The notes: generated from the letters alone by a model not told the origin. A stretch of DNA of 64,000 bases from G965222535 sp965222535 (GCA_965222535.1 OZ244957.1:1302001-1366000); one strand, 5' to 3'; shown: positions 50,411 through 59,971, counted from the stretch's first letter. Numbers and translations: made by a program.

Positions 50411-52339
50411 ATGCGTAATTACAGTTTTGGCAACCCTGAAATCGTTGAAGAAGAGGTTGACATTCTGATCATCGGCGGCGGTATGGCGGCATGCGGCTGC
50501 GCTTTCGAGATCGGGCGCTGGGCCGAGGCGATTGGTAAGCAAGGCCATCCGCTGAAGATCAAACTGGTCGATAAAGCCGCGCTGGATCGCTCTGGGGCCG
50601 TTGCGCAGGGATTGTCTGCGATCAACACTTACATAGGAGAAAATGATCCGTCGGATTATGTGCGTTATGTACGCCAGGATCTGATGGGCATCACGCGCGA
50701 AGACTTGGTCTTTGATGTGGGGCGTCACGTAGACGACTCGGTGCATCAGTTTGAAAAATGGGGCTTGCCTATCTGGAAGCAGCCTGGGGACGAGAGCAAG
50801 ACTTTAGCCGATGGCGGTAAACCGGTGCGTTCCGGTCGCTGGCAGATCATGATCAATGGTGAATCCTACAAGTCGATCGTTGCCGAAGCGGCCAAAAAAT
50901 CATTAGGCACAGCGCATATTGAAGAGCACGTGTTCATTGTCCGCTTGGTGACCGATGCCAATGATCCGGCGCGCGTGTGTGGTGCCGTGGGATTCAGCGT
51001 GCGCGAGCACCGGTTGTATATCTACAAGTTCAAATGCTGTCTGTTGGCCGCCGGTGGCGCGGTCAATGTGTTCCGCCCGCGTTCGGTCGGTGAAGGCACC
51101 GGACGCGCTTGGTATCCGGTGTGGAACGCCGGCTCGACTTATGCGATGGCCGCTGAAGTCGGTGCCGAGCTGACGCTGATGGAGAATCGCTTTGTTCCAA
51201 CGCGCTTTAAGGACGGTTATGGGCCAGTCGGCGCGTGGTTTTTGCTGTTTAAAGCCAAGGCGATAAATGCTGCTGGCGAGGACTACCAAAGCAAAAACGC
51301 CCCTCTGCTTGCGCAACATAATTACGGCAACTATGTCAAAGGGCAGGCGATGAGTACTTGCCTGCGCAACCATCTGATGCTGCACGAACTGAAAGCAGGG
51401 CGAGGGCCGATCTTTATGGATACGCCAACGGCGATGAAAAACCTTGCCGCCAACATGACGCCAAAAGAGATCAAGCACCTGGAAGCCGAAGCATGGGAAG
51501 ATTTCCTCGATATGACGATCAGTCAGTGCGGCGTATGGGCTGGTGAAAATATCGAACCCGATAAAGAAATGTCGGAATTGATGCCGACCGAGCCCTATCT
51601 GTTAGGATCACACGCCGGTTGCGCCGGTATTTGGTGCTCAGGCCCTGAGGATATACCCGGGGTGCCCGATCATTATCACTGGGGTTATAATCGCATGACC
51701 ACTGTCAAAGGGCTGTTCACCGCCGGTGACGGCGTCGGCGCTTCTGGTCATAAGTTTTCCTCGGGATCGTTCACCGAAGGGCGCATCGCGGCCAAGGCGA
51801 TGCTCAAGTTCGCCCTCGACAATGTCGATTGGCAGCCGCAACTTGAGCGTTCCAACGCCGAGCTGATTGAAGAAGTCTGGCGCCCAGTGCGCAATTTTCT
51901 GAAGCACAAGGATTACACCACGACAATCGACATCAACCCGCATTACATTACGCCGAAAATGTTCCAGTCCCGCTTGCAAAAAGTGATGGATGAATATGTC
52001 GCCGGTGTATCCACCCTGTATCAAACCAATGGGGCGATGCTCAGAATTGCCGAAAAGAAGCTCAATATGCTGCGCGAGGACGCGCTGAAGATGCGCGCCA
52101 AGGATGTGCACGAGCTGTTACGCGCTTGGGAAAATTACCACCGCCTGTTGGCTGCTTTTGCTCATATGAAGCATATCCAGTACCGCGAAGAGACGCGCTA
52201 TCCAGGGTATTATTACCGTACTGATCATCTCGATCTGGATGATACCAACTGGAAATGCTTCGTCAATTCTGTGTACAGCCGCGATACTGGCGCATGGTCG
52301 CTGAAAAAAGTGGCATGGAAACAACTGGTTAAGAACTGA
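50411..52339 (+). CDS. aprA: Adenylylsulfate reductase alpha subunit
   Basis: A 642-residue flavoprotein, the catalytic subunit of APS reductase. VDILIIGGGMAACGCAFEIGRW is the FAD site; LVDKAALDRSGAVAQGLSAINTYI, the substrate loop GRWQIMINGESYK, and RRPR-type FRPRSVGEGTGRAWYPVWNAGSTYAM match the family. The C-terminus, KDYTTTIDINPHYITPKMFQSRLQKVMDEYVAGVST, and RYPGYYYRTDHLDLDDTNWKCFVNSVYSRDTGAWS are conserved AprA blocks. TTG at 50408 precedes the ATG used here. With aprB it oxidises sulfite to APS in the cytoplasm. No aprM, qmo or hdr gene is adjacent. Confidence 0.97.
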   Translation: MRNYSFGNPEIVEEEVDILIIGGGMAACGCAFEIGRWAEAIGKQGHPLKIKLVDKAALDRSGAVAQGLSAINTYIGENDPSDYVRYVRQDLMGITREDLVFDVGRHVDDSVHQFEKWGLPIWKQPGDESKTLADGGKPVRSGRWQIMINGESYKSIVAEAAKKSLGTAHIEEHVFIVRLVTDANDPARVCGAVGFSVREHRLYIYKFKCCLLAAGGAVNVFRPRSVGEGTGRAWYPVWNAGSTYAMAAEVGAELTLMENRFVPTRFKDGYGPVGAWFLLFKAKAINAAGEDYQSKNAPLLAQHNYGNYVKGQAMSTCLRNHLMLHELKAGRGPIFMDTPTAMKNLAANMTPKEIKHLEAEAWEDFLDMTISQCGVWAGENIEPDKEMSELMPTEPYLLGSHAGCAGIWCSGPEDIPGVPDHYHWGYNRMTTVKGLFTAGDGVGASGHKFSSGSFTEGRIAAKAMLKFALDNVDWQPQLERSNAELIEEVWRPVRNFLKHKDYTTTIDINPHYITPKMFQSRLQKVMDEYVAGVSTLYQTNGAMLRIAEKKLNMLREDALKMRAKDVHELLRAWENYHRLLAAFAHMKHIQYREETRYPGYYYRTDHLDLDDTNWKCFVNSVYSRDTGAWSLKKVAWKQLVKN

Positions 52340-52560
52340 TCAAAAGAAGTCCAGAGCGCACTGCTTGGTTGTTTAATGCGCTGATTATGAGGTTTAGCGC
52401 AGCGCGCTTACGGTCACGATGGCGCTTGCCGATTAGGGTATCGCGTATTTGGCTGTTCAACTGGGGAGACGTTGACTTGTTACAGTCCTTTACCGATGAG
52501 GCTCGGGCGTCATCAACGCATGGCTGCAGCGAGCAGCACAAAAGGAGAGGGAGCGACGCT

Positions 52561-53175
52561 ATGAGAAGGTGTTTATCGGTGCTGTTGGTCAGTGTTTTTA
52601 TGGTGTTGCCGGTGCATAATAGTCAAGCGGCGGGCGATGCCGCCAAGGGCGAGGCTAAAGCGGCGGCGTGTGCCGCGTGCCATGGTGCCGATGGCAATAG
52701 CACCAATCCTGAATGGCCAAAATTAGCGGGGCAACACGCCGCTTACTTGGTTAAGCAAATCACCGATTTTCAGGCTGCTGCGATGCGATCAAACCCGCTG
52801 ATGGCACCGATGCTGGTAGGAGTCAGCGAGCAGGATGCGGCGGATCTCGCGGCATACTTCTCGTCCAAGCCGCCAACGCTTGGTTTCGCCAGCGCCGAGT
52901 GGCATGATCTGGGCGAACGCATCTACCGCGCCGGCATCAAAGAATCCGGCACCCCCGCCTGTATTGCGTGCCACGGACCACGCGGGCTTGGCAATCCATT
53001 GGCCGGCTTTCCACGGCTCGCCGGGCAGCACGCGAAATACACCCTGAAGCAACTCGAGAATTTCCGCTCTTTGACACGCCGCAACGATGTGGGTGAGATG
53101 ATGCGCGATGCGGTGCGCTATATGACGCCGGCGCAGATGCAGGCGGTGGCGTCATACATCGCCGGGCTGCGTTGA
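52561..53175 (+). CDS. Cytochrome c4-like diheme protein
   Basis: A 204-residue periplasmic protein with a signal peptide (CLSVLLVSVFMVLPVHNSQAAG) and two c-type heme motifs, CAACH and CIACH, each followed by the same domain pattern (GADGNSTNPEWPKLAGQHAAYLVKQITDF and GPRGLGNPLAGFPRLAGQHAKYTLKQLENF), with M ligands near PLMAPMLVGVS and DAVRYMTPAQ. This is the cytochrome c4 layout, a two-domain electron carrier feeding terminal oxidases. ATG at 52561 with AAAGGAGAGGG before it; the longer frame to 52369 is not supported. Confidence 0.92.
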   Translation: MRRCLSVLLVSVFMVLPVHNSQAAGDAAKGEAKAAACAACHGADGNSTNPEWPKLAGQHAAYLVKQITDFQAAAMRSNPLMAPMLVGVSEQDAADLAAYFSSKPPTLGFASAEWHDLGERIYRAGIKESGTPACIACHGPRGLGNPLAGFPRLAGQHAKYTLKQLENFRSLTRRNDVGEMMRDAVRYMTPAQMQAVASYIAGLR

Positions 53176-53285
53176 TAGACGACAGCCGCTGATAACGCTT
53201 GATAACGACCGCTGATCATCCGTGATCGAGGGGCGTTGATGATGAGTGATGAGGGTTCGCTGATGATTGGCGATCACGCTGATAA

Positions 53286-53390
53286 AGAGCTTTTCTATTG
53301 GGTAATGATTATAAATCAATGACTTACGTTGAAGGTAAGCATATCTATTTCCCCCAACCCCCATCCCATTGCCATTTTTCGATGTTCCCC
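53286..53390 (+). repeat. Family A repeat, copy e, no hairpin
   Basis: CTTTTCTATTGGGTAATGAT, TATAAATCAATGACTTACGT, then CCCCCAACCCCCATCCCATT and TTTTTCGATGTTCCCC. The hairpin end is replaced by unique DNA with short GATCA/GCTGAT repeats (53176-53285). It ends 15 bases before the dsbA start. Confidence 0.88.
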
Positions 53391-53405
53391 ATAGGTTAAC
53401 TTAAA

Positions 53406-54050
53406 ATGCTACGTTTTGTGTCGCTGTTGCCGTTGCTGCTTTACGCCCTCGCGCTGGCACCGCTCAATGCCGAGGAGGCGTACTCGATCGCCGGGCGCTA
53501 CGAACCCATTAATCCACCGCAGCCGACGCTCAGCAACAGCGGTAACGATAAGGTCGAGATCGTTGAGGCTTTCTGGTACGGCTGCCCGCATTGTTATCGT
53601 CTGCAGCCCCTCATGGATGACTACATTCACAATGCACCCGATTACGTCGAACTGCGGCAGCTACCGGTGATATTCAGGATCGCTTGGAGTATGCATGCCA
53701 GAGCTTTTTACATCGCAGATGCGTTGGGCATCGTCGAGCAATCCCATGCGGCGTTTTATAAAGCGCTCCATGAAGATAAGCGTCAAATGCTGACCAAAGA
53801 GGAATTGCAGGCGTTTTTTGCTGATCTTGGCATTGGCGATAAGGAATTTGATAGTCTGTTTCGTTCTTTTGCGATCCAATCGAACCTGCGAAAATCCGAA
53901 ATCATGCAGCGCCGCTACGGCGTAAGCGGTACTCCGACGTTGATCGTCAACGGCAAATACCGCATCACTACGCGCTTGGCTGGCAGCGCCGCTGATATGA
54001 TCAAAACCGCCTCTATCTTGGCCGCCAAAGAGTACGCAAACAACAATTGA
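53406..54050 (+). CDS. dsbA: Thiol:disulfide interchange protein DsbA
   Basis: A 214-residue periplasmic oxidase with signal peptide (FVSLLPLLLYALALAPLNAEE). EIVEAFWYGCPHCYRLQPLMDDY contains the active-site CPHC and RRYGVSGTPTLIVNGKYRIT the cis-Pro loop (TPT), typical of DsbA. It introduces disulfides in exported proteins, for example cytochrome maturation partners. It follows family A copy e closely and lies downstream of the cytochrome c4 gene. Confidence 0.94.
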   Translation: MLRFVSLLPLLLYALALAPLNAEEAYSIAGRYEPINPPQPTLSNSGNDKVEIVEAFWYGCPHCYRLQPLMDDYIHNAPDYVELRQLPVIFRIAWSMHARAFYIADALGIVEQSHAAFYKALHEDKRQMLTKEELQAFFADLGIGDKEFDSLFRSFAIQSNLRKSEIMQRRYGVSGTPTLIVNGKYRITTRLAGSAADMIKTASILAAKEYANNN

Positions 54051-54270
54051 TCAACGCCTAAAACGCCAAAGCTAAGGTCTTTTTAATCGAACCACTTGCG
54101 ACCACTGGGGGTTGGGTTGGGCTGCGGGATGCTTTCGCGTGGCGCTGGATCGCGACATTGGCTGCCCCAATTCTCACCGCAGCAACGCCCCGCAATTCAG
54201 AATATCACTCAGAACTGTTATGGTGGTGTAGATCCCCGCCAAAGCAACACACGGAAGAGGAGCTAAGCTA

Positions 54271-54471
54271 ATGGAAATTGCCCTTAACGGACAGCCCCAT
54301 GTGGTTGCACAGGGGGTTACGGTTGCACAGTTATTGCAGTCCTTAGGGTACCATCAACGCCGACTCGCGATTGAGGTCAATGAGGAAGTCATACCGCGCA
54401 GCCATCACTTGGCGCATCAGCTTGAAAATGGCGATCGGGTCGAAATTGTCCATGCGGTTGGCGGCGGATGA
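54271..54471 (+). CDS. thiS: Sulfur carrier protein ThiS
   Basis: A 66-residue ubiquitin-like protein (MEIALNGQPHVVAQGVTVAQLLQSLGYHQRRLAIEVNEEVIPRSHH...) with C-terminal GGG, the site thiocarboxylated for thiazole formation. GGAAGAGGAG lies before the ATG. ThiF, needed to activate it, is not seen. Gene order with thiG at 54580 is the standard thiSG arrangement. Confidence 0.93.
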   Translation: MEIALNGQPHVVAQGVTVAQLLQSLGYHQRRLAIEVNEEVIPRSHHLAHQLENGDRVEIVHAVGGG

Positions 54472-54579
54472 GGGTGTATTCAACGATGTCGGCCACGGTT
54501 TTTCACGCCCACTACGACACCAGAGCGCCACGTGCGGTGCTCATTGGCTATGTAGCGCACGATCCTGATTGAATGAGTG

Positions 54580-55377
54580 ATGAGCAAACCAGACACGCCT
54601 ATTGACAAGTTGGTAGTGGACGGTATCGAATACCGTTCGCGACTGCTGATTGGCACCGGTAAATACCGCGATTTTGACCAGACAAAAGCGGCGATTGAGG
54701 CTTCTGGAGCGGACATTGTCACGGTCGCCATCCGGCGTACGAATATCGGTCAACATACCGACGAGCCCAACTTGTTGGACTACCTGTCGCCGCAGCGCTT
54801 CACCATCTTGCCGAATACGGCGGGGTGTTTTGATGTAAAGAGCGCCGTACGCACGTGTCAGCTGGCGCGTGATCTGCTGGATGGTCATGCTTTGGTGAAA
54901 CTTGAGGTGCTGGGCGATCAGCGGACGCTGTTTCCCAATATAGTACAGACGCTCGAGGCGGCGCGCTGGTTGGTCAATGATGGTTTCAAGATCATGGTTT
55001 ATACCAACGATGATCCCATCGTTGCCGCTGAACTGGAGGCGATCGGCTGTGTCGCGATTATGCCATTGGCGGCGCCGATCGGCTCTGGCTTAGGGATCTG
55101 CAACCGCTACAACATTCTGACGATCGTTGAGCAAGCCAAGGTGCCGGTGCTGGTGGACGCGGGCGTTGGCACTGCTTCGGATGCAACCATAGCGATGGAA
55201 CTCGGTTGCGACGGGGTGCTGATGAATACCGCCATTGCTGCCGCGCGTGATCCGCTGCTGATGGCCCGCGCAATGCGCAAGGGGATCGCCGCCGGGCGTT
55301 TGGCTTTCCTAGCCGGGCGCATGCCGCGCAAGCGTTTCGCCTCGGCGTCGTCGCCGCTCGACGGGGTATTGGAGTAG
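54580..55377 (+). CDS. thiG: Thiazole synthase ThiG
   Basis: A 265-residue enzyme forming the thiazole ring from ThiS-thiocarboxylate, deoxyxylulose phosphate and dehydroglycine. LLIGTGKYRDFDQTKAAIEASGADIVTVAIRRTN has the Schiff-base-region start; LPNTAGCFDVKSAVRTCQLARDLL, LEVLGDQRTLFPNIVQTLEAARWLVNDGF, and VPVLVDAGVGTASDATIAMELGCDGVLMNTAIA follow. The ATG at 54580 is used over GTG at 54577. Confidence 0.95.
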   Translation: MSKPDTPIDKLVVDGIEYRSRLLIGTGKYRDFDQTKAAIEASGADIVTVAIRRTNIGQHTDEPNLLDYLSPQRFTILPNTAGCFDVKSAVRTCQLARDLLDGHALVKLEVLGDQRTLFPNIVQTLEAARWLVNDGFKIMVYTNDDPIVAAELEAIGCVAIMPLAAPIGSGLGICNRYNILTIVEQAKVPVLVDAGVGTASDATIAMELGCDGVLMNTAIAAARDPLLMARAMRKGIAAGRLAFLAGRMPRKRFASASSPLDGVLE

Positions 55378-55399
55378 CGCTTGACAGCGCCGATCGGGC

Positions 55400-56080
55400 T
55401 TGTTAACAACACCGCTGCGCCGAATCCGTAGTTATGCGCGCCGCGGCGGGCGTCTTACCAGTGCGCAGGCGCGTGCTCTGGAAACCTTGCAACAGCGCTA
55501 CGTGGTTGCCCCGAGTACACGCTTTAACCGCCAGCGGGTATACCACCGACAGGCACCGGGGTGCATCGAAATCGGTTGCGGTAACGGTGATACGTTGCTG
55601 ACTTTGGCGCGTACCAATCCGCATAAAGATTATCTTGGGATTGAAGTGCATCCCCCTGGGATCGGTCGCATCCTAGCGGCCTTGGACAAGGAAGGCATCA
55701 CCAACGTGCGCTTGATGGTGCATGACGCCGCCGAGTTGTTCAGCCAACGCATGGTGGGAGAGCACTGGTCGCAGCTATTGATCTACTTCCCCGATCCGTG
55801 GCCGAAGAAGCGCCATCACAAGCGCCGCCTTATCCAGCCGGCTTTCGTCGCTGATGCTTGCGCGCTGCTTGAGCACGGCGGGCGGCTGCGCATCGCAACC
55901 GATTGGCCGGCTTACGCCGCGCACATCCTTGAGGTCATCAACCAACAACCCGGGCTGCGTAATCTATCGCCGGATAAGACGTACCTAGCGTGCGCCGCCG
56001 ATCGACCGCTGACACGCTTTGAGCATCGCGCTCAACTGCAAGGCCGCGCAGCACTTGATCTCGCATTTGAACGCGCATGA
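55400..56080 (+). CDS. trmB: tRNA (guanine-N7)-methyltransferase
   Basis: A 226-residue SAM methyltransferase making m7G46 in tRNA. EIGCGNGDTLLTLARTNPHKDYLGIEVHPPGIGRIL is the SAM site, and LLIYFPDPWPKKRHHKRRLIQPAFVADACALLEHGG contains the FPDPWPKKRHHKRRL hallmark. The start is TTG at 55400; an in-frame stop precedes it, and no ATG is suitable. The gene begins 22 bases after thiG and is likely cotranscribed. Confidence 0.95.
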   Translation: MLTTPLRRIRSYARRGGRLTSAQARALETLQQRYVVAPSTRFNRQRVYHRQAPGCIEIGCGNGDTLLTLARTNPHKDYLGIEVHPPGIGRILAALDKEGITNVRLMVHDAAELFSQRMVGEHWSQLLIYFPDPWPKKRHHKRRLIQPAFVADACALLEHGGRLRIATDWPAYAAHILEVINQQPGLRNLSPDKTYLACAADRPLTRFEHRAQLQGRAALDLAFERA

Positions 56081-56151
56081 ATAGTGACTTTTTGGCGCTG
56101 TTAGGCAACGTAGCGGCAATGCTTTTACGCTTTTGCTGAGGGTTACGCGGC

Positions 56152-57066
56152 ATGTCGAGCAAACGGTGCTTACAAGGACGCCCGATCAGTGGGATCGTAT
56201 TACTGGATAAGCCAGTGGGGATCACCTCAAATAAGGCGCTGCAGATCACCAAAGCGGTGTTTCAGGCGCGTAAAGCCGGGCATACCGGTAGTTTGGACAA
56301 CCTAGCCTCGGGGTTACTGCCGATCTGTTTTGGTGCTGCCACTAAGCTCAGCGCTTTTTTGCTGAACGCCGATAAGCATTATCTGGTGACCTACAAGTTG
56401 GGTGAAGTATCTGCTACCGGCGATGGTGAAGGGGAAATTATCTGCCGCCGCCCCGTACCACCTCTCGATCGCGGTGCCATTGAACAGGCGCTGGCCCGCT
56501 TCCATGGTGACCTTCAGCAGGTTCCACCGATGTATTCAGCCCTAAAGCACGAGGGCCAGCGTCTTTATTCATTGGCTCGTCAGGGGATTACCGTGGATCG
56601 ACCACCGCGCACCGTGACTATCTACAAGCACCGTTTGATATCCCATCAGGAAGACTGGATTAAAGCGGAAGTGCACTGTTCAAAAGGGACCTATATCCGC
56701 ACCCTAGCCGTCGACTTGGGTGAAGTGCTCGGTTGTGGCGCTCGCGTACAAGCGCTTAGGCGCACTGGTGTTGGGCACTACAAAGATCACATGGTATCGC
56801 TTGAGACGCTGCGGCAAGACCGCGATAAAGGCATCTTGGATGAGCATATTCAGCCGCCTGAGTCAGTGCTGCATGGCTATCCTGATATACATATATCTGC
56901 CAGCGCCGCGTTTTATCTGAGCCGAGGACAAGCGACACTGGTGCCGCATGCGCCCGCTGATGGGTGGGTCAAACTGTATGCCAACAGTAATAATTTCGTT
57001 GGCGTTGGCGAAGTATTAGAGGATGGGCGTATCGCGCTGCGCCGCCTGATAGGGACGCTCGGATAG
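56152..57066 (+). CDS. truB: tRNA pseudouridine-55 synthase
   Basis: A 304-residue pseudouridine synthase acting on U55 of tRNAs. GIVLLDKPVGITSNKALQITKAVFQARKAGHTGSLDNLASGLLPICFGAATK has the catalytic Asp in the GSLDNLASG variant of the usual G-T-LDPLATG. KHEGQRLYSLARQGITV and HCSKGTYIRTLAVDLGEVLGCGA are typical; the C-terminal part is the PUA-like tail. It often lies next to rbfA or rpsO, which are not seen here. Confidence 0.95.
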   Translation: MSSKRCLQGRPISGIVLLDKPVGITSNKALQITKAVFQARKAGHTGSLDNLASGLLPICFGAATKLSAFLLNADKHYLVTYKLGEVSATGDGEGEIICRRPVPPLDRGAIEQALARFHGDLQQVPPMYSALKHEGQRLYSLARQGITVDRPPRTVTIYKHRLISHQEDWIKAEVHCSKGTYIRTLAVDLGEVLGCGARVQALRRTGVGHYKDHMVSLETLRQDRDKGILDEHIQPPESVLHGYPDIHISASAAFYLSRGQATLVPHAPADGWVKLYANSNNFVGVGEVLEDGRIALRRLIGTLG

Positions 57067-57346
57067 TGCCCCAGCCCTTGGAGTAAGCGGCGCGCAAAAC
57101 CCGCAGAGCGGTTTTAGCGCGGCGCGGCTTGATCGAGCACAAGACACGACCCTAGTAGGTGCCCTAAAAGAGCCTCGAAAAACCCTAGAATGGGATGGGA
57201 ATTGGGGGGAAAGGTTGCTATGAGCAATTTCATAAGCCCCCCCATTCGTTATGGATTACAATATATTTCTTCAAATATAACACCCTTTGGCCCCCCGCAA
57301 GAGATGAGACTGAAGATGCGTTGCCTGCTTCCAGCTGAAAACCGTG
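57067..57346. other. Intergenic region with a partial family A copy
   Basis: Family A copy p occupies about 57168-57230: AGCCTCGAAAAACCCTAGAA and GGGATGGGAATTGGGGGGAA remain, then the sequence diverges. No gene is supported. Confidence 0.6.
57168..57230 (-). repeat. Family A repeat, copy p, partial
   Basis: Outer end and G-rich arm only; the core is diverged and the hairpin absent. Confidence 0.75.
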
Positions 57347-58945
57347 ATGACCAACCAGAGTCTTTCGATGATGCCTGTCTTTAAGCGAGCGTATTTTTAT
57401 GCGCTGCCACAGCAGCGACTGCATGTTTGCTTGCGATGCGCCTTGGCGGTGCTGTTGGCGCTCTCTCTGATGGTTTGTCAAGCGCTGCAGGCGCAGATCG
57501 AACTACCGGATTTTGGTGATCCTGCTGAAGCCGATTTTTCACCTGCCGAAGAGAAGGAAGCAGGAAAAATCTTCATGCAGTATATCCGGCAGAATTTAAA
57601 CCTTATCGCGGACGCTGAGGTCAGTCGTTATATGCAGCGCCTTGGTGATCGGCTGCTGAACAGCAGCAAACAGGTCCATCAGCCGATCCATGTATTTCTC
57701 ATTCATGATCGCGATATCAACGCTTTCGCTGGCCCCGGCGGTAACATTGGGCTCAATTCTGGCATGATCCTGATAGCCGATTCAGAGAGCGAGTTAGCCG
57801 CCGTCATTGCGCATGAGCTGGCGCATGTTACTCAGCGGCATATAGCGCGCTTAATCCAGCGCAGCAAAGAGACTTCGCTGTCAACTTGGGCTGGCGTGGC
57901 GACTGCGCTGATCATCGGCATGTACAACCCCCAGGTTGGCGGTGCCGCATTAGCGACCCTGATCGGAGGGAATATACAAGCCTCTTTGGACCACAGTCGC
58001 GAGCATGAAAAAGAGGCCGATCGCGTCGGTGCCCAATACCTTACCGGCGCCGGCTTTAATACCAATGGCATGTATCGGTTTTTTGAAAAGCTGTACCGCG
58101 ATACGCAATTTTCCGAATCCCCGCCGGAGTTTTTATCCACTCATCCGCTATCCATCAACCGCATGGCTGACATGCGCGATCGCATCCCGTCATCGAGCGT
58201 GGCGCAACACCGCAGTTCTCTAGATTTTTATTTGGTCAAAGCGAAACTGCGCGTGTTGACCTCAACGCGGCTACTGGAAACCTTGGAATGGTTCACCCAG
58301 CGCAGCAAGGATGTAGTACCTACCGAGCGCCTGAGCGATGAGGCGGCGACTGCAACCATCTACGGGCGTGCGCTGGTGCTGAACAGACTGGGGCGGTTTG
58401 CAGACGCGACTGTGGTGCTGCAACAACTGATCCAAGCGTATCCAGAGAAGCTCTCGTTCTGGATTGCCTTATCCGAGGCAAAAACGCGCAGCGGCGATGC
58501 AGCGGCGGCGCTGGCAATCTATGAGGACAATATCGACCTGTACTTTGATCACAAAGAATTGGTACAGAGTTATGCTGCAGGATTGCTACAGCAGCGCGCC
58601 GCCGCCAAGGCACTGCAACTGTTGTACCGCCACGGACGCTCCTACGGTTTCAATGCGCCGCTCTACCGCCTACTGGCTGAGGCCTACGACCAGCAAGGGA
58701 AAGCCGTGGAATCGCATCTCGCGATCGCCGAGTATCACTATGCCAACGGGCACCTTGGCAGCGCGATTGCGCAGGTCGAGTATGCCCAAACCATAACCCC
58801 TGACAGTGACTATCTCGATTTACGCTTGGCGGCGCGCCTAGAGGAATTAAAAGCCGAGCGCAAGGGCCTGCCTTTTGGTATCCAAAAGCCCGCAAAAATC
58901 AAGCCGACCCATCTGAGCCACTCTGACATCACAAGCCGCCGATGA
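57347..58945 (+). CDS. bepA: Beta-barrel assembly-enhancing protease (M48 + TPR)
   Basis: A 532-residue periplasmic metalloprotease: signal region LAVLLALSLMVCQALQAQ, M48 domain with AVIAHELAHVTQRHIARL (HELAH) and REHEKEADRVGAQYL (third ligand), and a TPR-type C-terminal half (LVLNRLGRFADATVVLQQLIQAYPEKLSFWIALSEAKTRSGDAAAALAIYEDN...). This is BepA, which helps or degrades slow-folding outer-membrane proteins such as LptD at the Bam complex. The start is uncertain: ATG at 57347, 57368 or 57371 are possible; the signal peptide fits any. Confidence 0.9.
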   Translation: MTNQSLSMMPVFKRAYFYALPQQRLHVCLRCALAVLLALSLMVCQALQAQIELPDFGDPAEADFSPAEEKEAGKIFMQYIRQNLNLIADAEVSRYMQRLGDRLLNSSKQVHQPIHVFLIHDRDINAFAGPGGNIGLNSGMILIADSESELAAVIAHELAHVTQRHIARLIQRSKETSLSTWAGVATALIIGMYNPQVGGAALATLIGGNIQASLDHSREHEKEADRVGAQYLTGAGFNTNGMYRFFEKLYRDTQFSESPPEFLSTHPLSINRMADMRDRIPSSSVAQHRSSLDFYLVKAKLRVLTSTRLLETLEWFTQRSKDVVPTERLSDEAATATIYGRALVLNRLGRFADATVVLQQLIQAYPEKLSFWIALSEAKTRSGDAAAALAIYEDNIDLYFDHKELVQSYAAGLLQQRAAAKALQLLYRHGRSYGFNAPLYRLLAEAYDQQGKAVESHLAIAEYHYANGHLGSAIAQVEYAQTITPDSDYLDLRLAARLEELKAERKGLPFGIQKPAKIKPTHLSHSDITSRR

Positions 58946-58966
58946 CTTATTGCAGGACGACTAAAA

Positions 58967-59971
58967 ATGCACCGATTTAAGGAAAGCGCCTCGATCCCTG
59001 ACCCGCCTCCTCAGACGACGCTGATTTCGGTCAGCAAAACCTTTGCCATCGATTCGGATTGGCAGACACCAGCGTTCATTGAACGCAGCGAGCACGTACC
59101 GCTCATCGACCCCAGCTACCGTTTTGATCGCGACACCACGCTTGCCATCCTGTCAGGGTTTGCGCATAACCGCCGAGTGATGATTCAGGGTTACCACGGC
59201 ACCGGTAAATCGACCCACATAGAGCAGGTTGCGGCACGCCTCAATTGGCCTTGTATCCGCATCAATCTGGACAGCCATATCGGCCGTATCGACCTGATCG
59301 GCAAAGATGCGATAGTGCTGCGTGAAGGTCAACAAGTGACCGAATTCCGTGAGGGTATGTTGCCGTGGGCGTATCAGCACCGCTGCGCGTTGGTATTTGA
59401 CGAATACGATGCCGGGCGTCCCGACGTAATGTTTGTCATCCAGCGTATGCTGGAGGCCGATAGTCGCCTGACGCTGCTCGATCAATCACGGGTGTTATTG
59501 CCGCACCCAGAGTTTCGCTTGTTCGCGACCTCTAACACGATTGGCTTAGGCGATACCACTGGACTTTACCACGGCACCCAGCCGATCAATCAGGGGCAAA
59601 TGGATCGTTGGAGTTTGGTCGCCACCTTGAATTACCTGAGCCATGAAGCCGAAGTCGCCATCGTACTGACCAAGGCACCCGCATACGACAACGAGGAAAA
59701 GCGTAAGATCGTTAATGCGATGGTCTCTTTGGCAAATACCACCCGTTCAGGCTTTCAAAGCGGTGACATCTCCACCGTGATGAGTCCGCGTACGGTGATC
59801 ACCTGGGCCGAGAACGCGCTGCTATTCAACGATGATCTGCAATTTGCGTTTCGCCTAACTTTCCTCAACAAATGCGATGAAGCTGAGCGCTCGATCATCG
59901 CCGAGTACTATCAGCGTTGTATGGGGAGCGAGTTGGATGCAACTCGCATCAAAGGCAGTGCCGCTGGATAG
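58967..59971 (+). CDS. cobS: CobS-type AAA ATPase (cobaltochelatase subunit-like)
   Basis: A 334-residue AAA+ protein. GYHGTGKSTHIEQVAARLNWP is Walker A; ALVFDEYDAGRPDVMFVIQRMLE contains Walker B and the helix following; RLFATSNTIGLGDTTGLYHGTQPINQGQMDRW is a motif of CobS. In aerobic cobalamin synthesis CobS and CobT form the ATPase that drives cobalt insertion with CobN. No cobT or cobN gene is near, although CobT usually follows directly: here a family A repeat starts at the base after the stop. The window has a B12 enzyme (2824-4992). Confidence 0.9.
   Translation: MHRFKESASIPDPPPQTTLISVSKTFAIDSDWQTPAFIERSEHVPLIDPSYRFDRDTTLAILSGFAHNRRVMIQGYHGTGKSTHIEQVAARLNWPCIRINLDSHIGRIDLIGKDAIVLREGQQVTEFREGMLPWAYQHRCALVFDEYDAGRPDVMFVIQRMLEADSRLTLLDQSRVLLPHPEFRLFATSNTIGLGDTTGLYHGTQPINQGQMDRWSLVATLNYLSHEAEVAIVLTKAPAYDNEEKRKIVNAMVSLANTTRSGFQSGDISTVMSPRTVITWAENALLFNDDLQFAFRLTFLNKCDEAERSIIAEYYQRCMGSELDATRIKGSAAG

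Noticed and set aside
50282..50746. 154-residue minus-strand frame upstream of and across aprA
   Set aside because: Overlaps the aprA start and shows no family signal.
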